DNA of 64,000 nt, taken from an uncultured Carboxylicivirga sp. (lineage in GTDB: Bacteria; Bacteroidota; Bacteroidia; Bacteroidales; Marinilabiliaceae). The notes under the pieces are model-generated. The model saw only the letters and a list, made by a program, of their open reading frames with translations, was not told the origin of the DNA and did no database searches. Both the position numbers and the translations under genes were made by a program. Shown one piece after another: positions 52,949 through 62,735 of the stretch (its first letter is position 1; each line of letters begins with the position of its first letter). Location of the stretch: positions 434,001-498,000 of the forward strand of contig CANNEA010000003.1 of NCBI GenBank assembly GCA_947503525.1, in the 5' to 3' direction.

Positions 52949-55093
52949 CTACTTTTTTAGTACCAAGGCTAGCAACAAAGCTCTTTCGGTTATACTGTGG
53001 CGAATTATACGTTCATTATCTGATTGTAAATATTCACCAACTGGTCCCAGACCATCTAATATGGGCATGTCTTTATTTATGTGGCAAATATCTGCTGAAC
53101 TCCAGCGGTGCTCTTCCGTAATGCGAACATCAATTTTTTTCGCCAGTTCGCAAACTTCGGTGTAGAACAATTTTGATTTATCAGATACAGACATCGCCGG
53201 ACGTTTTAGTCCACCTTCAATTTTAATTCGGTATACTTTGCTTCGTTTTTGAGCGCTTAATAATTTTTTGATCTTTTTCTCAATTTCTTCCAGTTTTTCC
53301 GACGAATTATACCTGACACTTATTCCTGCCGACCCATAAGCTGTGAGTTTAAAAATATTACTTTTAAAATCAATGTTATATGGTGCAATGATGTTATTGC
53401 TATCATTGTATGAGATATCAGAGATGGAGGCCAAAGTCTTATTAAAATTCATTGCTGTGACTGAAACATTTTCCGGATTGTCTTTATTAATCAGTTTTGT
53501 TTCAAGACGGTATAAAGCGGAGCCGGAACGAGATAATATCAGTCCTCCACTTTTAGATGAACCACTTAAGGATAAAACTGATTTAGCGTTCTCTGTTTTT
53601 TGCTGGATAATGGATTTTGAATACCTTCCATCAATTGTTGAATCAGTTATTAACAGGATACCAATTTTAAGCTTTCGGATATTACGTGAGAATTTTAAAG
53701 CCTGCAATGCTGAAATTAAAACAGCGATTCCACCTTTATTTTCCCATATTCCTGTACCTTCAAGATATTGTTCCTGTTCGCTATAATTTTCGTGTTGTGC
53801 CAGTTTAATTCGATTATCAAGCGGTTGGATAATTAAGTAATCATTGTCTTTATTGAATGAGTTAGAGAAGTACAAAATATTACCCACCTCAAGTTGGGGA
53901 TATACTTCTTGAGTAAAGCCCAATTGACTAAGTTCTGCACTTATTAAACCAGAACAATAATTCACCCCTTCAACGTTTCTGACATAGGTATCAGTATCCA
54001 CCAATTGCTTCAGAAAACTTTCTGTTCGTTGTTGACGGGTCTTTATAAAGGTCCGTAGTCGAGCTGTTGGATTTGTTTTTTGAGCAGGCTTTGATTTAAC
54101 AACTTGAGGAATTGTATTGGTAAAATAGCGAACCGATGCGACATCAAGCATCTTATTGACCAGATTTTCAAAATTATATCCTGCCACTTTTGCAGCCGTT
54201 GGGTAAGAACCAGTTTCACCCATACTTGCCATGGAATTTATTTCCAGTAGGTGAATATTATTGTCTTCATCCAATCGAATGTCAACACGTGCAAAGTCCC
54301 TTAGATTTAAAGCTTTAAAAGCTTCAATGCTGATTTTTTGCATTTGAAGTGCCAGATCTTCTGATATGTGTGCCGGACAGACTTTTTTCTTAGGTTTACC
54401 TTGTTTATCGTCTACTGTTTGAATCGCATCCGGATCACCCTCTAAATCAATTTCTAACACAGGAAAAGATTCTACAGGAGAATTACCAATTAATCCTACA
54501 CAAAATTCACGCCCCCTAACAAATTGTTCAACCAGTGCTTGTTGGCCAAATTCGGTTACAATAAAATGAACAGCTTCTCGAAGATCATCCTGATTATAAA
54601 CGACTTTTAGGCCAAAAGAAACACTTTCCATTTTGGGTTTCACAATCACTGGATATTTTACTGATGATAAATCTTCATCATGACTGTTAAAGACCCAAAA
54701 TTCCGGTGTTGGAAGCCCATTGTTCTTCCAGATTATTTTAGTCAGGACTTTATCTAAAGCCAAGGCATGGCCCGAAGGAGATGAACCAACGTAGGGCAGA
54801 CCTAGCATTTCAAGCATACTTGGTATGTGCGTATAACGTGATTCGCCCTGGATACCATAGGCCATGTTAAATATCATGCCCATTTGTTCTCCTTCATTCA
54901 CTCTGGGCATAAAGTTTTCCAGACGTTCAATTATTTGCTTATTGCCATCGAGTACAGCCACATTATGGCCAGCTTTCTCAAGACTTTCTGCTACTTTTTT
55001 AACGGTGCGTTCATTGTAGAACTCCTTGTTTTGCATACCAAAGGTGTTAATAACACCGCTGATATCCTTGTTGTAAATTAAAGCAACTTTCAT
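52949..55093 (-). CDS. ATP-grasp ligase fused to a degenerate M20-type peptidase domain
   Basis: 714 residues. Residues about 1-335 are a D-Ala-D-Ala-ligase-like ATP-grasp enzyme: 'LPYVGSSPSGHALALDKVLT', 'PVIVKPKMESVSFGLKVVYN', 'EQFVRGREFCVGLIG', 'DFARVDIRLDEDNNIHLLEI' then 'NSMASMG'. Residues about 350-714 resemble an M20 peptidase, but its metal and catalytic residues look lost: the HxD site reads 'IIQPLDN', the D-M-K-G-G site reads 'GIWENKGG', the catalytic E-E pair reads 'LLITDSTIDG', and the last His motif reads 'GLGPVGEYLQSDNERI'. Predicted role: ligation of an amino acid or peptide carboxylate, with the second domain as a binding or dimerising module. Adjacent to a glutamine amidotransferase gene. 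Confidence 0.88.
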   Translation of the reverse strand: MKVALIYNKDISGVINTFGMQNKEFYNERTVKKVAESLEKAGHNVAVLDGNKQIIERLENFMPRVNEGEQMGMIFNMAYGIQGESRYTHIPSMLEMLGLPYVGSSPSGHALALDKVLTKIIWKNNGLPTPEFWVFNSHDEDLSSVKYPVIVKPKMESVSFGLKVVYNQDDLREAVHFIVTEFGQQALVEQFVRGREFCVGLIGNSPVESFPVLEIDLEGDPDAIQTVDDKQGKPKKKVCPAHISEDLALQMQKISIEAFKALNLRDFARVDIRLDEDNNIHLLEINSMASMGETGSYPTAAKVAGYNFENLVNKMLDVASVRYFTNTIPQVVKSKPAQKTNPTARLRTFIKTRQQRTESFLKQLVDTDTYVRNVEGVNYCSGLISAELSQLGFTQEVYPQLEVGNILYFSNSFNKDNDYLIIQPLDNRIKLAQHENYSEQEQYLEGTGIWENKGGIAVLISALQALKFSRNIRKLKIGILLITDSTIDGRYSKSIIQQKTENAKSVLSLSGSSKSGGLILSRSGSALYRLETKLINKDNPENVSVTAMNFNKTLASISDISYNDSNNIIAPYNIDFKSNIFKLTAYGSAGISVRYNSSEKLEEIEKKIKKLLSAQKRSKVYRIKIEGGLKRPAMSVSDKSKLFYTEVCELAKKIDVRITEEHRWSSADICHINKDMPILDGLGPVGEYLQSDNERIIRHSITERALLLALVLKK

Positions 55094-55192
55094 TAATTAA
55101 ATTATAAACAAATTAGATGTAATAATTAGAATTTATTGATCCAGATTACTGCTTCTTAAGCTTAAAAAGTAGTTACTGAAATTAGATTGCAG

Positions 55193-55768
55193 TTATATGA
55201 TTTTGCACAGTTTTAAAAAATTCTTCACCATAAGCATACCATCCTGACCTGAAACTTCGGGATGTGACTGGAAACCATAGATGGGTTTATCCTTATGCTT
55301 TATAATTTCATTGAGACATGTATCTGATGTGCCAAGACTTTCGAAAGTGGATGGCAACTCAGCAACATGATATGAATGGCGTTTAACCAATGATATTTCT
55401 GTTTTACCCAAACCATTAAAAATATCATCATCCGGTTTCGTGATGCTTATAGTTTCTTTTTTGCCATGATACTCAGCTAGTTTTTTAATCCTGCCTCTAT
55501 AGCTGACAGCAATAATTTCATGACCTAAACAAAAACCTAATACAGGTACATCAAAGTTCATCAATGCTACAAAATTTGATGTAAGATTCAGGGGTTCGAA
55601 AGGATTTCCTTTTCCTCCTGAAAGAATTATTCCTTTAATTTTGGTCTTAGCAGATAAGGTAATGGGTTGATTATGGTCGAAAAATACATAATCAAAATCT
55701 TGCTCTGAAAGAAATTGCCTTTTGAATTTCTTTATAAAAGCACTTTGGTTATCAATGATTAACAACAT
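55193..55768 (-). CDS. Class I glutamine amidotransferase-like protein
   Basis: 191 residues. Nucleophile 'PVLGFCLGHEII' (Cys about 78) and the C-terminal His-Glu pair in 'YGFQSHPEVSG' give a complete triad; the oxyanion strand is 'GIILSGGKGNPFE'. It resembles the GMP-synthase/anthranilate-synthase type of glutaminase but has no synthase domain. Immediately upstream (99 nt) of the ATP-grasp/M20 gene on the same strand. A pathway in which it supplies ammonia to the ATP-grasp product is an inference. Confidence 0.9.
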   Translation of the reverse strand: MLLIIDNQSAFIKKFKRQFLSEQDFDYVFFDHNQPITLSAKTKIKGIILSGGKGNPFEPLNLTSNFVALMNFDVPVLGFCLGHEIIAVSYRGRIKKLAEYHGKKETISITKPDDDIFNGLGKTEISLVKRHSYHVAELPSTFESLGTSDTCLNEIIKHKDKPIYGFQSHPEVSGQDGMLMVKNFLKLCKII

Positions 55769-56265
55769 CTCGCAAAATACTTATTCATCTAGTTAAATAA
55801 AGAAAAATATCGTGTGTAATATACGCTAAAAACAATTATAATATAATCTATCCCTGAAAATTGTATAACTAATTCCAATCAAGTGCTTTAGTAGTTATAT
55901 TATAAGCTCAGTATATAAATAGTTATGGTTTAATTGTGAAGATCTTGAATAATAATTGAAAATATTTATTGAAGATTGTATTCATTTATTTAGAGGTCTA
56001 TTAATGCCGTGCTTGGATGACCAGTAAGAGGTATGTACCCAAAATTACTGTTGCGACTTATTTTTTTGAGAGTGTATGTTTATTCTTTTCTAATGGATTT
56101 CAAATACGGCCATTCCAGGTCTTCTATGATATCCAAAACGTTAAATTATTAAGCATGGAACAGAAAATATTGAGCTTGTAATTGGATGGTTATGGTGGAT
56201 TTGCTCAATAATAAATGAATAGGTTATCTTTATCCGAAAAGTACTATTATTGATGAGCAATTATT
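55769..56265. other. AT-rich intergenic region
   Basis: Separates divergent genes. No open frame with recognisable homology, no strong hairpin; must hold the promoters of the amidotransferase and HMA-AraC genes. Confidence 0.5.
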
Positions 56266-56838
56266 ATGAACTCAACAACACTCCATATCAAAAACATGGT
56301 CTGTAAGCGCTGTATTAAAGTGGTTAGAGACGAGTTTGCAAAGTTGAATTTGGATATTGAGGAAATTGAGTTGGGCAAAGTCAATGTTTCATCGCAATTG
56401 TCAATTGATAAAATTGGAGAAATTAGGCAAGTATTAGATGAAAATGGCTTTGAGTTAATAGATGATAAGAAAAGCAGGTTGATTGAAAGTATTAAAACCT
56501 TAATAATTGAAAAGATACACCATTCAGGGCATATTTTGGAATCAAAAAACAGCTCAGATTATATCGCTAAGGAACTTGGGTATGATTATTCTTATTTAAG
56601 TCATTTATTCTCATCTGTTGAAGGTATGACCATTGAAAAATATATCATCAATCAGAAAATAGAAAAGGTAAAAGAGCTTTTGGTTTACGACGAACTGACT
56701 TTAAACGAAATATCATATCAGCTTGGATATAGTAGTGTACAACACCTCTCCAGCCAGTTTAAAAAGATAACGGGCTTAACACCATCGCACTTTAAAAAGC
56801 TTAAAGAAGGAAAACGCAAACCATTAGATGAAATATAG
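56266..56838 (+). CDS. HMA-AraC metal-sensing regulator
   Basis: 190 residues. The N-terminal 70 residues form a heavy-metal-associated-like ferredoxin fold with CKRC at residues 13-16 ('HIKNMVCKRCIKVVRDEF'). The C-terminal part is an AraC-type DNA-binding domain ('IAKELGYDYSYLSHLFSSVE', 'LNEISYQLGYSSVQHLSSQF', 'TGLTPSHFKKLK'). It is therefore a single-component regulator that can sense Cu(I) or Zn(II) by its CxxC and act on DNA. It starts the efflux locus that follows and most likely activates it. Confidence 0.9.
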   Translation: MNSTTLHIKNMVCKRCIKVVRDEFAKLNLDIEEIELGKVNVSSQLSIDKIGEIRQVLDENGFELIDDKKSRLIESIKTLIIEKIHHSGHILESKNSSDYIAKELGYDYSYLSHLFSSVEGMTIEKYIINQKIEKVKELLVYDELTLNEISYQLGYSSVQHLSSQFKKITGLTPSHFKKLKEGKRKPLDEI

Positions 56839-57057
56839 ACTTCGACTTTTCTCAGCCTGACATTGAGGAAATATCTCAAAAACAAAAAAGATATAACTCT
56901 TTTCCAAAATCCTGTAATACCAATTGGGTACTTAGGTCTTTACTTTGTAATGTCAATGCCGATAAGTAAATGAATAGGGTTTTGCTTTCACACATTCATC
57001 AATACTTGTCATTTATCTATCGGGATTAACAATTGTATTTATATCTAAAGCCATTAA

Positions 57058-58344
57058 ATGTTCAGAGCTATGGAAATACAACAATATATTACCATATTTT
57101 TAAGTGATTTTGTAAAGATATTGAGTGAAATGTCGCCTTATCTTTTATTGGGATTTTTCTTTGCCGGATTGCTTTATGCCTTTATCCCTCAAAAGAAAAT
57201 CGAACGTTATTTTAATGGCAAACCATTTAAGTCATCAGTACTAGCATCAATTTTTGGAATACCTTTACCATTGTGTTCGTGTGGTGTTATTCCAACGGGA
57301 ACGGCATTTTATAAAAATGGTGCATCAAAAGGTGGAACAGTTTCATTTCTGATTTCTACGCCACAAACAGGAGTGGATTCTATTCTGGCAACCTTCTCTT
57401 TAATGGGATTGCCCTTTGCCATTATCAGACCTTTAGCAGCCTTGTTTACAGGTGTCACGGGAGGCTTAATAACAAGTGTAAGTACACAAAATGAACCAGA
57501 TAATAGAACTTTTCAGGAGCAAACGAAAGAACATAAATCATTTTCTAAAAAGCTTGCAGATGTATTTCGTTATGGTTTTGTCGAGTTTATTCAGGATATA
57601 TCCAAATGGTTGGTAATTGGTTTGATTTTAGCTGCTATAATTTCTGCCCTGATACCCAATGAATTCTTTGTGCTGTTGAATATGCCACCAATAGTTCAAA
57701 TGCTCTTAATACTTGTAGTGTCTATACCTTTGTATATCTGCGCTACAGGATCAATACCTTTGACTGCCGTTCTTATAATTAAAGGTATCAGTCCGGGAGC
57801 TGCATTCGTACTTTTAATGGCTGGTCCGGCTACCAATGCCGCAACAATAACCATGATTGGAAAAGTATTGGGTAAAAAAAGCCTGCTCACCTATTTAGCT
57901 ACCATCATTGTCGGAGCGCTTGGTTTTGGTTTAATCATTGATTATGTTTTACCCACTCAATGGTTCACTGATATAACGCATCAACATCTGGGGCATAATC
58001 ATAATGATCATCTAAACTGGTGGCAAATAACATCAGGAATAGTATTGATAGCCCTTATCATCAATGGGTATATTCAGAAATATATAAAGACAAGTCACGA
58101 AAGTAATAGGGAAAATAAAGTAAGCAACTTAAATACTGGTAAAATGGAAATTAAAACCATTAATGTAGAAGGAATGACATGTAATCATTGCAAGGCAAAT
58201 GTTGAAACTAACCTTAAGCAATTAGCATTTGTACAAAATGCAACTGTCAATTTAGCTGATAAATGCGTTATAGTGGAAGGGGATCAACTGGAAGTCAATA
58301 CAATCAGGCAGACGATTGATTCACTGGGTTATAAGGTGCTTTAA
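57058..58344 (+). CDS. SO_0444-type Cu/Zn efflux permease with C-terminal HMA domain
   Basis: 428 residues; ATG 57058 or 57070. Eight or so membrane helices of the DUF318/ArsP-like permease family, with the signature 'IPLPLCSCGVIPTG' (Cys73, Cys75) and 'LMAGPATNAATITMIGKVLG'. A His-rich stretch ('HQHLGHNHNDHLN') precedes the C-terminal HMA domain with 'GMTCNHCKANVE' (Cys375, Cys378). SO_0444-family permeases are linked to copper/zinc export; the fused HMA domain would deliver the metal to the pore. It is 219 nt after the regulator gene. Confidence 0.9.
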   Translation: MFRAMEIQQYITIFLSDFVKILSEMSPYLLLGFFFAGLLYAFIPQKKIERYFNGKPFKSSVLASIFGIPLPLCSCGVIPTGTAFYKNGASKGGTVSFLISTPQTGVDSILATFSLMGLPFAIIRPLAALFTGVTGGLITSVSTQNEPDNRTFQEQTKEHKSFSKKLADVFRYGFVEFIQDISKWLVIGLILAAIISALIPNEFFVLLNMPPIVQMLLILVVSIPLYICATGSIPLTAVLIIKGISPGAAFVLLMAGPATNAATITMIGKVLGKKSLLTYLATIIVGALGFGLIIDYVLPTQWFTDITHQHLGHNHNDHLNWWQITSGIVLIALIINGYIQKYIKTSHESNRENKVSNLNTGKMEIKTINVEGMTCNHCKANVETNLKQLAFVQNATVNLADKCVIVEGDQLEVNTIRQTIDSLGYKVL

Positions 58345-58449
58345 TCCTATTATATATTTCTTGATTTGGTTAATGGAATGTTAATTCATAATAGGTTTTA
58401 AACTATTAAGCCTGTTTTTCGTTTTCTTTGTACGTAATAAGGTGATCTA

Positions 58450-58830
58450 ATGTTGAGAAAAATAGCACATATCATATTGGGCATGCTGATTCTGATATCA
58501 AGCATGGGCATGACTGTGTCTCGACACTATTGTGGTAATACACTTAAAGATATCAGTATAATATCTGAAACTAAGCCTTGTTGTGATGATGTGGGTGAAG
58601 AAGGCTGTTGTCGTAATGAAACAGAGCGTTTTGAGTTAGAAGAAGATTTTGTACCATCAAATGTATCGCTTGAATTTAAGGCAATCAATTTTGATTTTCT
58701 CCTGGCCATTGTTCCTGATATTTTGGTAAATATCGTGGAAAAGCCTGCCAATACGTTTAAGGTCTTTTCTCCGCCACCGCCCCCAAAGCTTCTTGTTTTC
58801 CTTTCAAATATACAAGTCTATCGTTTATGA
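58450..58830 (+). CDS. HYC_CC_PP family protein
   Basis: 126 residues with an N-terminal membrane/signal segment (about 5-22). It carries the three marks that name the family: 'HYCG' (about 27-30), a CC pair ('KPCCDD', then 'EEGCCRNET') and a C-terminal poly-Pro run ('SPPPPPKL'). These small Bacteroidota proteins sit next to RND-type copper efflux genes; the Cys/His residues suggest periplasmic metal binding. Function not established. Confidence 0.9.
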   Translation: MLRKIAHIILGMLILISSMGMTVSRHYCGNTLKDISIISETKPCCDDVGEEGCCRNETERFELEEDFVPSNVSLEFKAINFDFLLAIVPDILVNIVEKPANTFKVFSPPPPPKLLVFLSNIQVYRL

Positions 58831-58928
58831 TGATTTGATGTGATTATGAGTTGAAACTTCTGGACTTTATGCGTTTAGAGGCGACAAAATTATAATTTAT
58901 ATCGAACTGTAATCATAAATGAATTGAT

Positions 58929-61900
58929 ATGCTTAATACTATCATTCGCTTTTTTCTTGAAAATAAGTTGGTGACTTTTTTAGTTCTGCTTGTTTTCATT
59001 AGTTGGGGAATAATAAGCTCTCCATTTGGCTGGGATACCGGCATTTTGCCAAGTGATCCTGTGCCAGTAGATGCCATACCAGATATTGGCGAAAATCAAC
59101 AAATTGTATACACCGAATGGCCCGGCCGCTCACCTCAGGATGTTGAGGATCAGATCTCCTATCCATTAACCACTTCCTTATTGGGGATTCCGGGTGTTAA
59201 AACCATAAGAAGTAATTCGATATTTGGTGTATCCAGTATTTACATCATTTTTGACGAGGATGTGGAATTTTACTGGAGTAGAACCCGTATCCTGGAAAAA
59301 CTTAATTCATTAGCAAGTGGCACATTACCTGATGATGTATCTCCATCCTTAGGTCCTGATGCAACTGCTTTGGGGCAAATCTATTGGTATACTCTCGAAG
59401 GGCGTGACAAGGATGGAAATCCGGCAGGAGGATGGGATCCTCATGAATTAAGAACCATACAGGATTTTTATGTACGTTACTCACTTACATCGGCCAAAGG
59501 TGTTGCCGAAGTAGCTTCCATAGGTGGTTTTGTAAAGGAATATCAAGTTGATATTGACCCCAATGCGATGAAGGCACATGGTATTAATATAGCGCAGATA
59601 ATGAACGCTGTTAAAAGCAGTAATCAGGATATTGGAGCACGTACTATTGAGTTTAACAGAGCTGAGTATTTGGTTCGTGCCATTGGTTATATCAAAAACC
59701 TGGAAGACCTGGAGAAAAGTGTTGTTAGCGTGCGAAACAATGTTCCCATCCGATTGAAGGATGTGGCGAAGATAAATTTTGGTCCAGCCACCAGACGAGG
59801 TGGACTGGATAAAGGTGGTGCAGAGGCTGTAGGAGGAGTTGTGGTTGCACGTTATGGTGCCAATCCACTTCAAACCATCGAAAATGTGAAGGCCAAAATC
59901 GCAGAGCTAACACCCGGTTTGCCTTCTAAAACATTGGCCGACGGCACCGTTTCTAAGGTAACGATTGTACCCTTCTATGATCGAACCGGCCTTATTAAAG
60001 AAACACTGGGAACTTTGGAAGAAGCCATCTCACTTGAATTACTGATTAGTATTCTTGTTGTGATTGTTCTGGTATTTAACCTAAGAGCATCTTTTCTGAT
60101 CTCGAGCCTTTTGCCAATTGGCGTACTTATCACTTTTATCTCCATGCGTCAGTTTGGTGTTGACGCTAATATTGTAGCCCTATCCGGTATTGCCATTGCC
60201 ATTGGTGTGATGGTGGACGTGGGAGTGGTGTTTGTTGAAAACATTGTTCGACACATCGAACTGCCCGAAAACAAAGGCAAGCGAGGTAAAGAACTACTTA
60301 ATGTAGTATACAGGGCAACCATCGAAGTGGCTGGTGCAGTTATTACAGCTCTGTCAACCACCATCATCAGTTTCCTGCCCGTGTTTGCCATGGAAGCTGC
60401 CGAAGGCAAATTGTTTAAACCATTGGCTTTCACAAAAACCTTTACCATGGTTTCGGCTTTACTCATCGGCTTGGTTATTATACCAACACTATCGCACTTA
60501 ATTTTCTCCATTAAGATTGATAAAAAGCGCTATCAGCGATTGGGTAATTTTATCCTGATTGCAGCCGGAGTGCTTCTGTCAATCGTTTCAGGCAATTATA
60601 TTGCTTTAGCTATTTCAACATATGGTATCAATGGTTTATTGGCCTACCGCTGGAAAGAGCAACAGCAGAAGTGGATAAACCTGATTAATATTGCCATTAC
60701 CATTGTGGTGGTTGTATTCTTCCTGACAAAGGCATGGATGCCGCTTGGGGCGCAGAATAGTCTGTTTGCCAATTTCTTGTTTGTGATAGTCATCGTAGGC
60801 ACCGTACTAGGAGGTTTATCAATGGTAGTCGTATTCTATAAGCGCATATTAAACTGGTGTTTAGATCATAAATGGGCCTTCCTTGTCGTGCCTGTTTTAA
60901 TTGTCCTATTTGGAATAAGCAGCTGGCAAGGTTTTAATAAGCTGTTTGGCTTCATGCCTCAGTTTATTAAAGACACCGATTCATATGCTTATCTGGATCA
61001 AAAACTACCGGGAATAGGTAAAGAATTTATGCCATCGCTGGATGAAGGTTCATTTTTGTTAATGCCAACAACCATGCCTCACTCCGGTATAGAAGAAAAC
61101 CTGGAAGTCATTCGGATGCTTGATAAACAGGTTAATGCCATACCTGAAGTTGAAACGGTGGTGGGTAAATGGGGACGTGTGAATTCGGCCCTGGACCCGG
61201 CGCCAACATCAATGTACGAGAATGTGATCAACTATAAACCGGAATACATACTGAATGAAAAAGGGCATCGTATGCGCTTTAAAACCAATAAAGAAGGCGC
61301 CTTTCTACTGAATGATGGTTCGACATACAATCCGAAGGAAGAAGCATTTCGTTTGATTGATAAGGAAGATTTATCAGAGGATAAAAATGGGAAGTACTTC
61401 AGGCAATGGCGAGATGAAATAAAAACACCTGATGACATTTGGCAGGCGATTATAGATAAAAGCACGATACCGGGTCTAACCTCTGCTCCCAAGTTGCAAC
61501 CCATTTCCACACGACTGGTGATGTTGCAAACGGGTATGCGTGCGCCGATGGGTATTAAGGTGTATGGCCCCGATTTGGAAAGTATCGAAGAAGTTGGTTT
61601 TGAATTGGAAAAGCAATTAAAAAAGGTGGAAGGTGTACAAGGTATGTCGGTATTCGCCGACCGTGTGGTTGGTAAGCCATATCTGGAGATGGAGATAGAA
61701 AGAGATGCCATTGCCCGCTTTGGGTTGACTGTTCAGAATTTACAAGCTGTCATTGGAAGTGCCATAGGAGGCATGCCATTAACAACTACCGTTGAAGGAC
61801 GAGAACGTTTCGCTGTACGACTGCGTTATGCCCGTGAGTTCAGGGATAATCCGGAAGACTTGAAGCGCATCCTAATTCCAACTCCTTCAGGAGCACAAAT

Positions 61901-62732
61901 ACCTTTGGGTCAATTGGTGACATTGCATTATGTCAGAGGTCCGCAGATGATTAAAAGTGAGGATACGTTTCTTGTAGGTTATGTTATTTTCGATAAGATA
62001 GAAGGCTATGCCGAGATAGATGTGATTGAAAATGCCCGGGAGTACCTAGAGAAAAAAATGGAAAGTGGTGAGTTTTCGCTTCCTGCCGGTGTGAGTTACA
62101 AATTTACCGGAAATTATGAAAATCAGATACGTGCCACGAAGCGCCTGATGCTTGTCATTCCGATAGCTTTAATTATCATTTTCCTGATACTGTATTTCCA
62201 GTTCAGATCGCTTGTTTCAACTACATTGATTTTTTCAGGCATTATAGTGGCATTATCTGGCGGATTCATCATGTTATGGTTGTATGCTCAGCCTTGGTTT
62301 ATGGATGCTTCAGTGGCTGGAATGAGTTTGCGAAACCTCTTTCAGATTAACACCATTAACCTGAGCGTTGCAGTTTGGGTTGGTTTTATAGCTCTTTTTG
62401 GTGTGGCAACTGATGATGGTGTTTTAATCAGTACTTACATTAAACAGCTTCAGGATAAACGTCAACCAGAAACGATTCAAGAAGTAAGAGCTTTAGTTTT
62501 GGAAGCAGGCTCAAAAAGAGTCCGCCCGGCCATTATGACCACAGCAACAACAATCATCGCACTATTACCCGTACTAACATCCACAGGAAAAGGCTCAGAT
62601 ATAATGCTTCCAATGGCAATTCCCCTGTTTGGTGGTATGTGCATTGAGGTCTTAACCATGTTTGTGGTTCCGGTGCTTTACAGCATGTGGCAGGAAAGAA
62701 AAGTAAAGAAGAATAACCCTGAAAAAGCTTAA
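58929..62732 (+). CDS. cusA: CusA/CzcA-type heavy-metal RND efflux pump
   Basis: 1267 residues, about 200 longer than CusA. HME-RND features: 'EWPGRSPQDVEDQISYPLTT', TM4 'IAIGVMVDVGVVFVENIV' with the proton-relay Asp and Glu, and the second-half 'GVATDDGVLISTYIKQLQ'. The extra length comes from a membrane-rich insertion of about 120 residues in the central loop (about 525-645, three or more extra hydrophobic segments) and a hydrophilic insertion in the second periplasmic loop (about 775-840). Met residues in 'VMLQTGMRAPMGI' suit Cu(I)/Ag(I). It pumps metal from periplasm to outside with TolC-type and adaptor partners. Confidence 0.93.
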   Translation: MLNTIIRFFLENKLVTFLVLLVFISWGIISSPFGWDTGILPSDPVPVDAIPDIGENQQIVYTEWPGRSPQDVEDQISYPLTTSLLGIPGVKTIRSNSIFGVSSIYIIFDEDVEFYWSRTRILEKLNSLASGTLPDDVSPSLGPDATALGQIYWYTLEGRDKDGNPAGGWDPHELRTIQDFYVRYSLTSAKGVAEVASIGGFVKEYQVDIDPNAMKAHGINIAQIMNAVKSSNQDIGARTIEFNRAEYLVRAIGYIKNLEDLEKSVVSVRNNVPIRLKDVAKINFGPATRRGGLDKGGAEAVGGVVVARYGANPLQTIENVKAKIAELTPGLPSKTLADGTVSKVTIVPFYDRTGLIKETLGTLEEAISLELLISILVVIVLVFNLRASFLISSLLPIGVLITFISMRQFGVDANIVALSGIAIAIGVMVDVGVVFVENIVRHIELPENKGKRGKELLNVVYRATIEVAGAVITALSTTIISFLPVFAMEAAEGKLFKPLAFTKTFTMVSALLIGLVIIPTLSHLIFSIKIDKKRYQRLGNFILIAAGVLLSIVSGNYIALAISTYGINGLLAYRWKEQQQKWINLINIAITIVVVVFFLTKAWMPLGAQNSLFANFLFVIVIVGTVLGGLSMVVVFYKRILNWCLDHKWAFLVVPVLIVLFGISSWQGFNKLFGFMPQFIKDTDSYAYLDQKLPGIGKEFMPSLDEGSFLLMPTTMPHSGIEENLEVIRMLDKQVNAIPEVETVVGKWGRVNSALDPAPTSMYENVINYKPEYILNEKGHRMRFKTNKEGAFLLNDGSTYNPKEEAFRLIDKEDLSEDKNGKYFRQWRDEIKTPDDIWQAIIDKSTIPGLTSAPKLQPISTRLVMLQTGMRAPMGIKVYGPDLESIEEVGFELEKQLKKVEGVQGMSVFADRVVGKPYLEMEIERDAIARFGLTVQNLQAVIGSAIGGMPLTTTVEGRERFAVRLRYAREFRDNPEDLKRILIPTPSGAQIPLGQLVTLHYVRGPQMIKSEDTFLVGYVIFDKIEGYAEIDVIENAREYLEKKMESGEFSLPAGVSYKFTGNYENQIRATKRLMLVIPIALIIIFLILYFQFRSLVSTTLIFSGIIVALSGGFIMLWLYAQPWFMDASVAGMSLRNLFQINTINLSVAVWVGFIALFGVATDDGVLISTYIKQLQDKRQPETIQEVRALVLEAGSKRVRPAIMTTATTIIALLPVLTSTGKGSDIMLPMAIPLFGGMCIEVLTMFVVPVLYSMWQERKVKKNNPEKA

Positions 62733-62735
62733 ATC

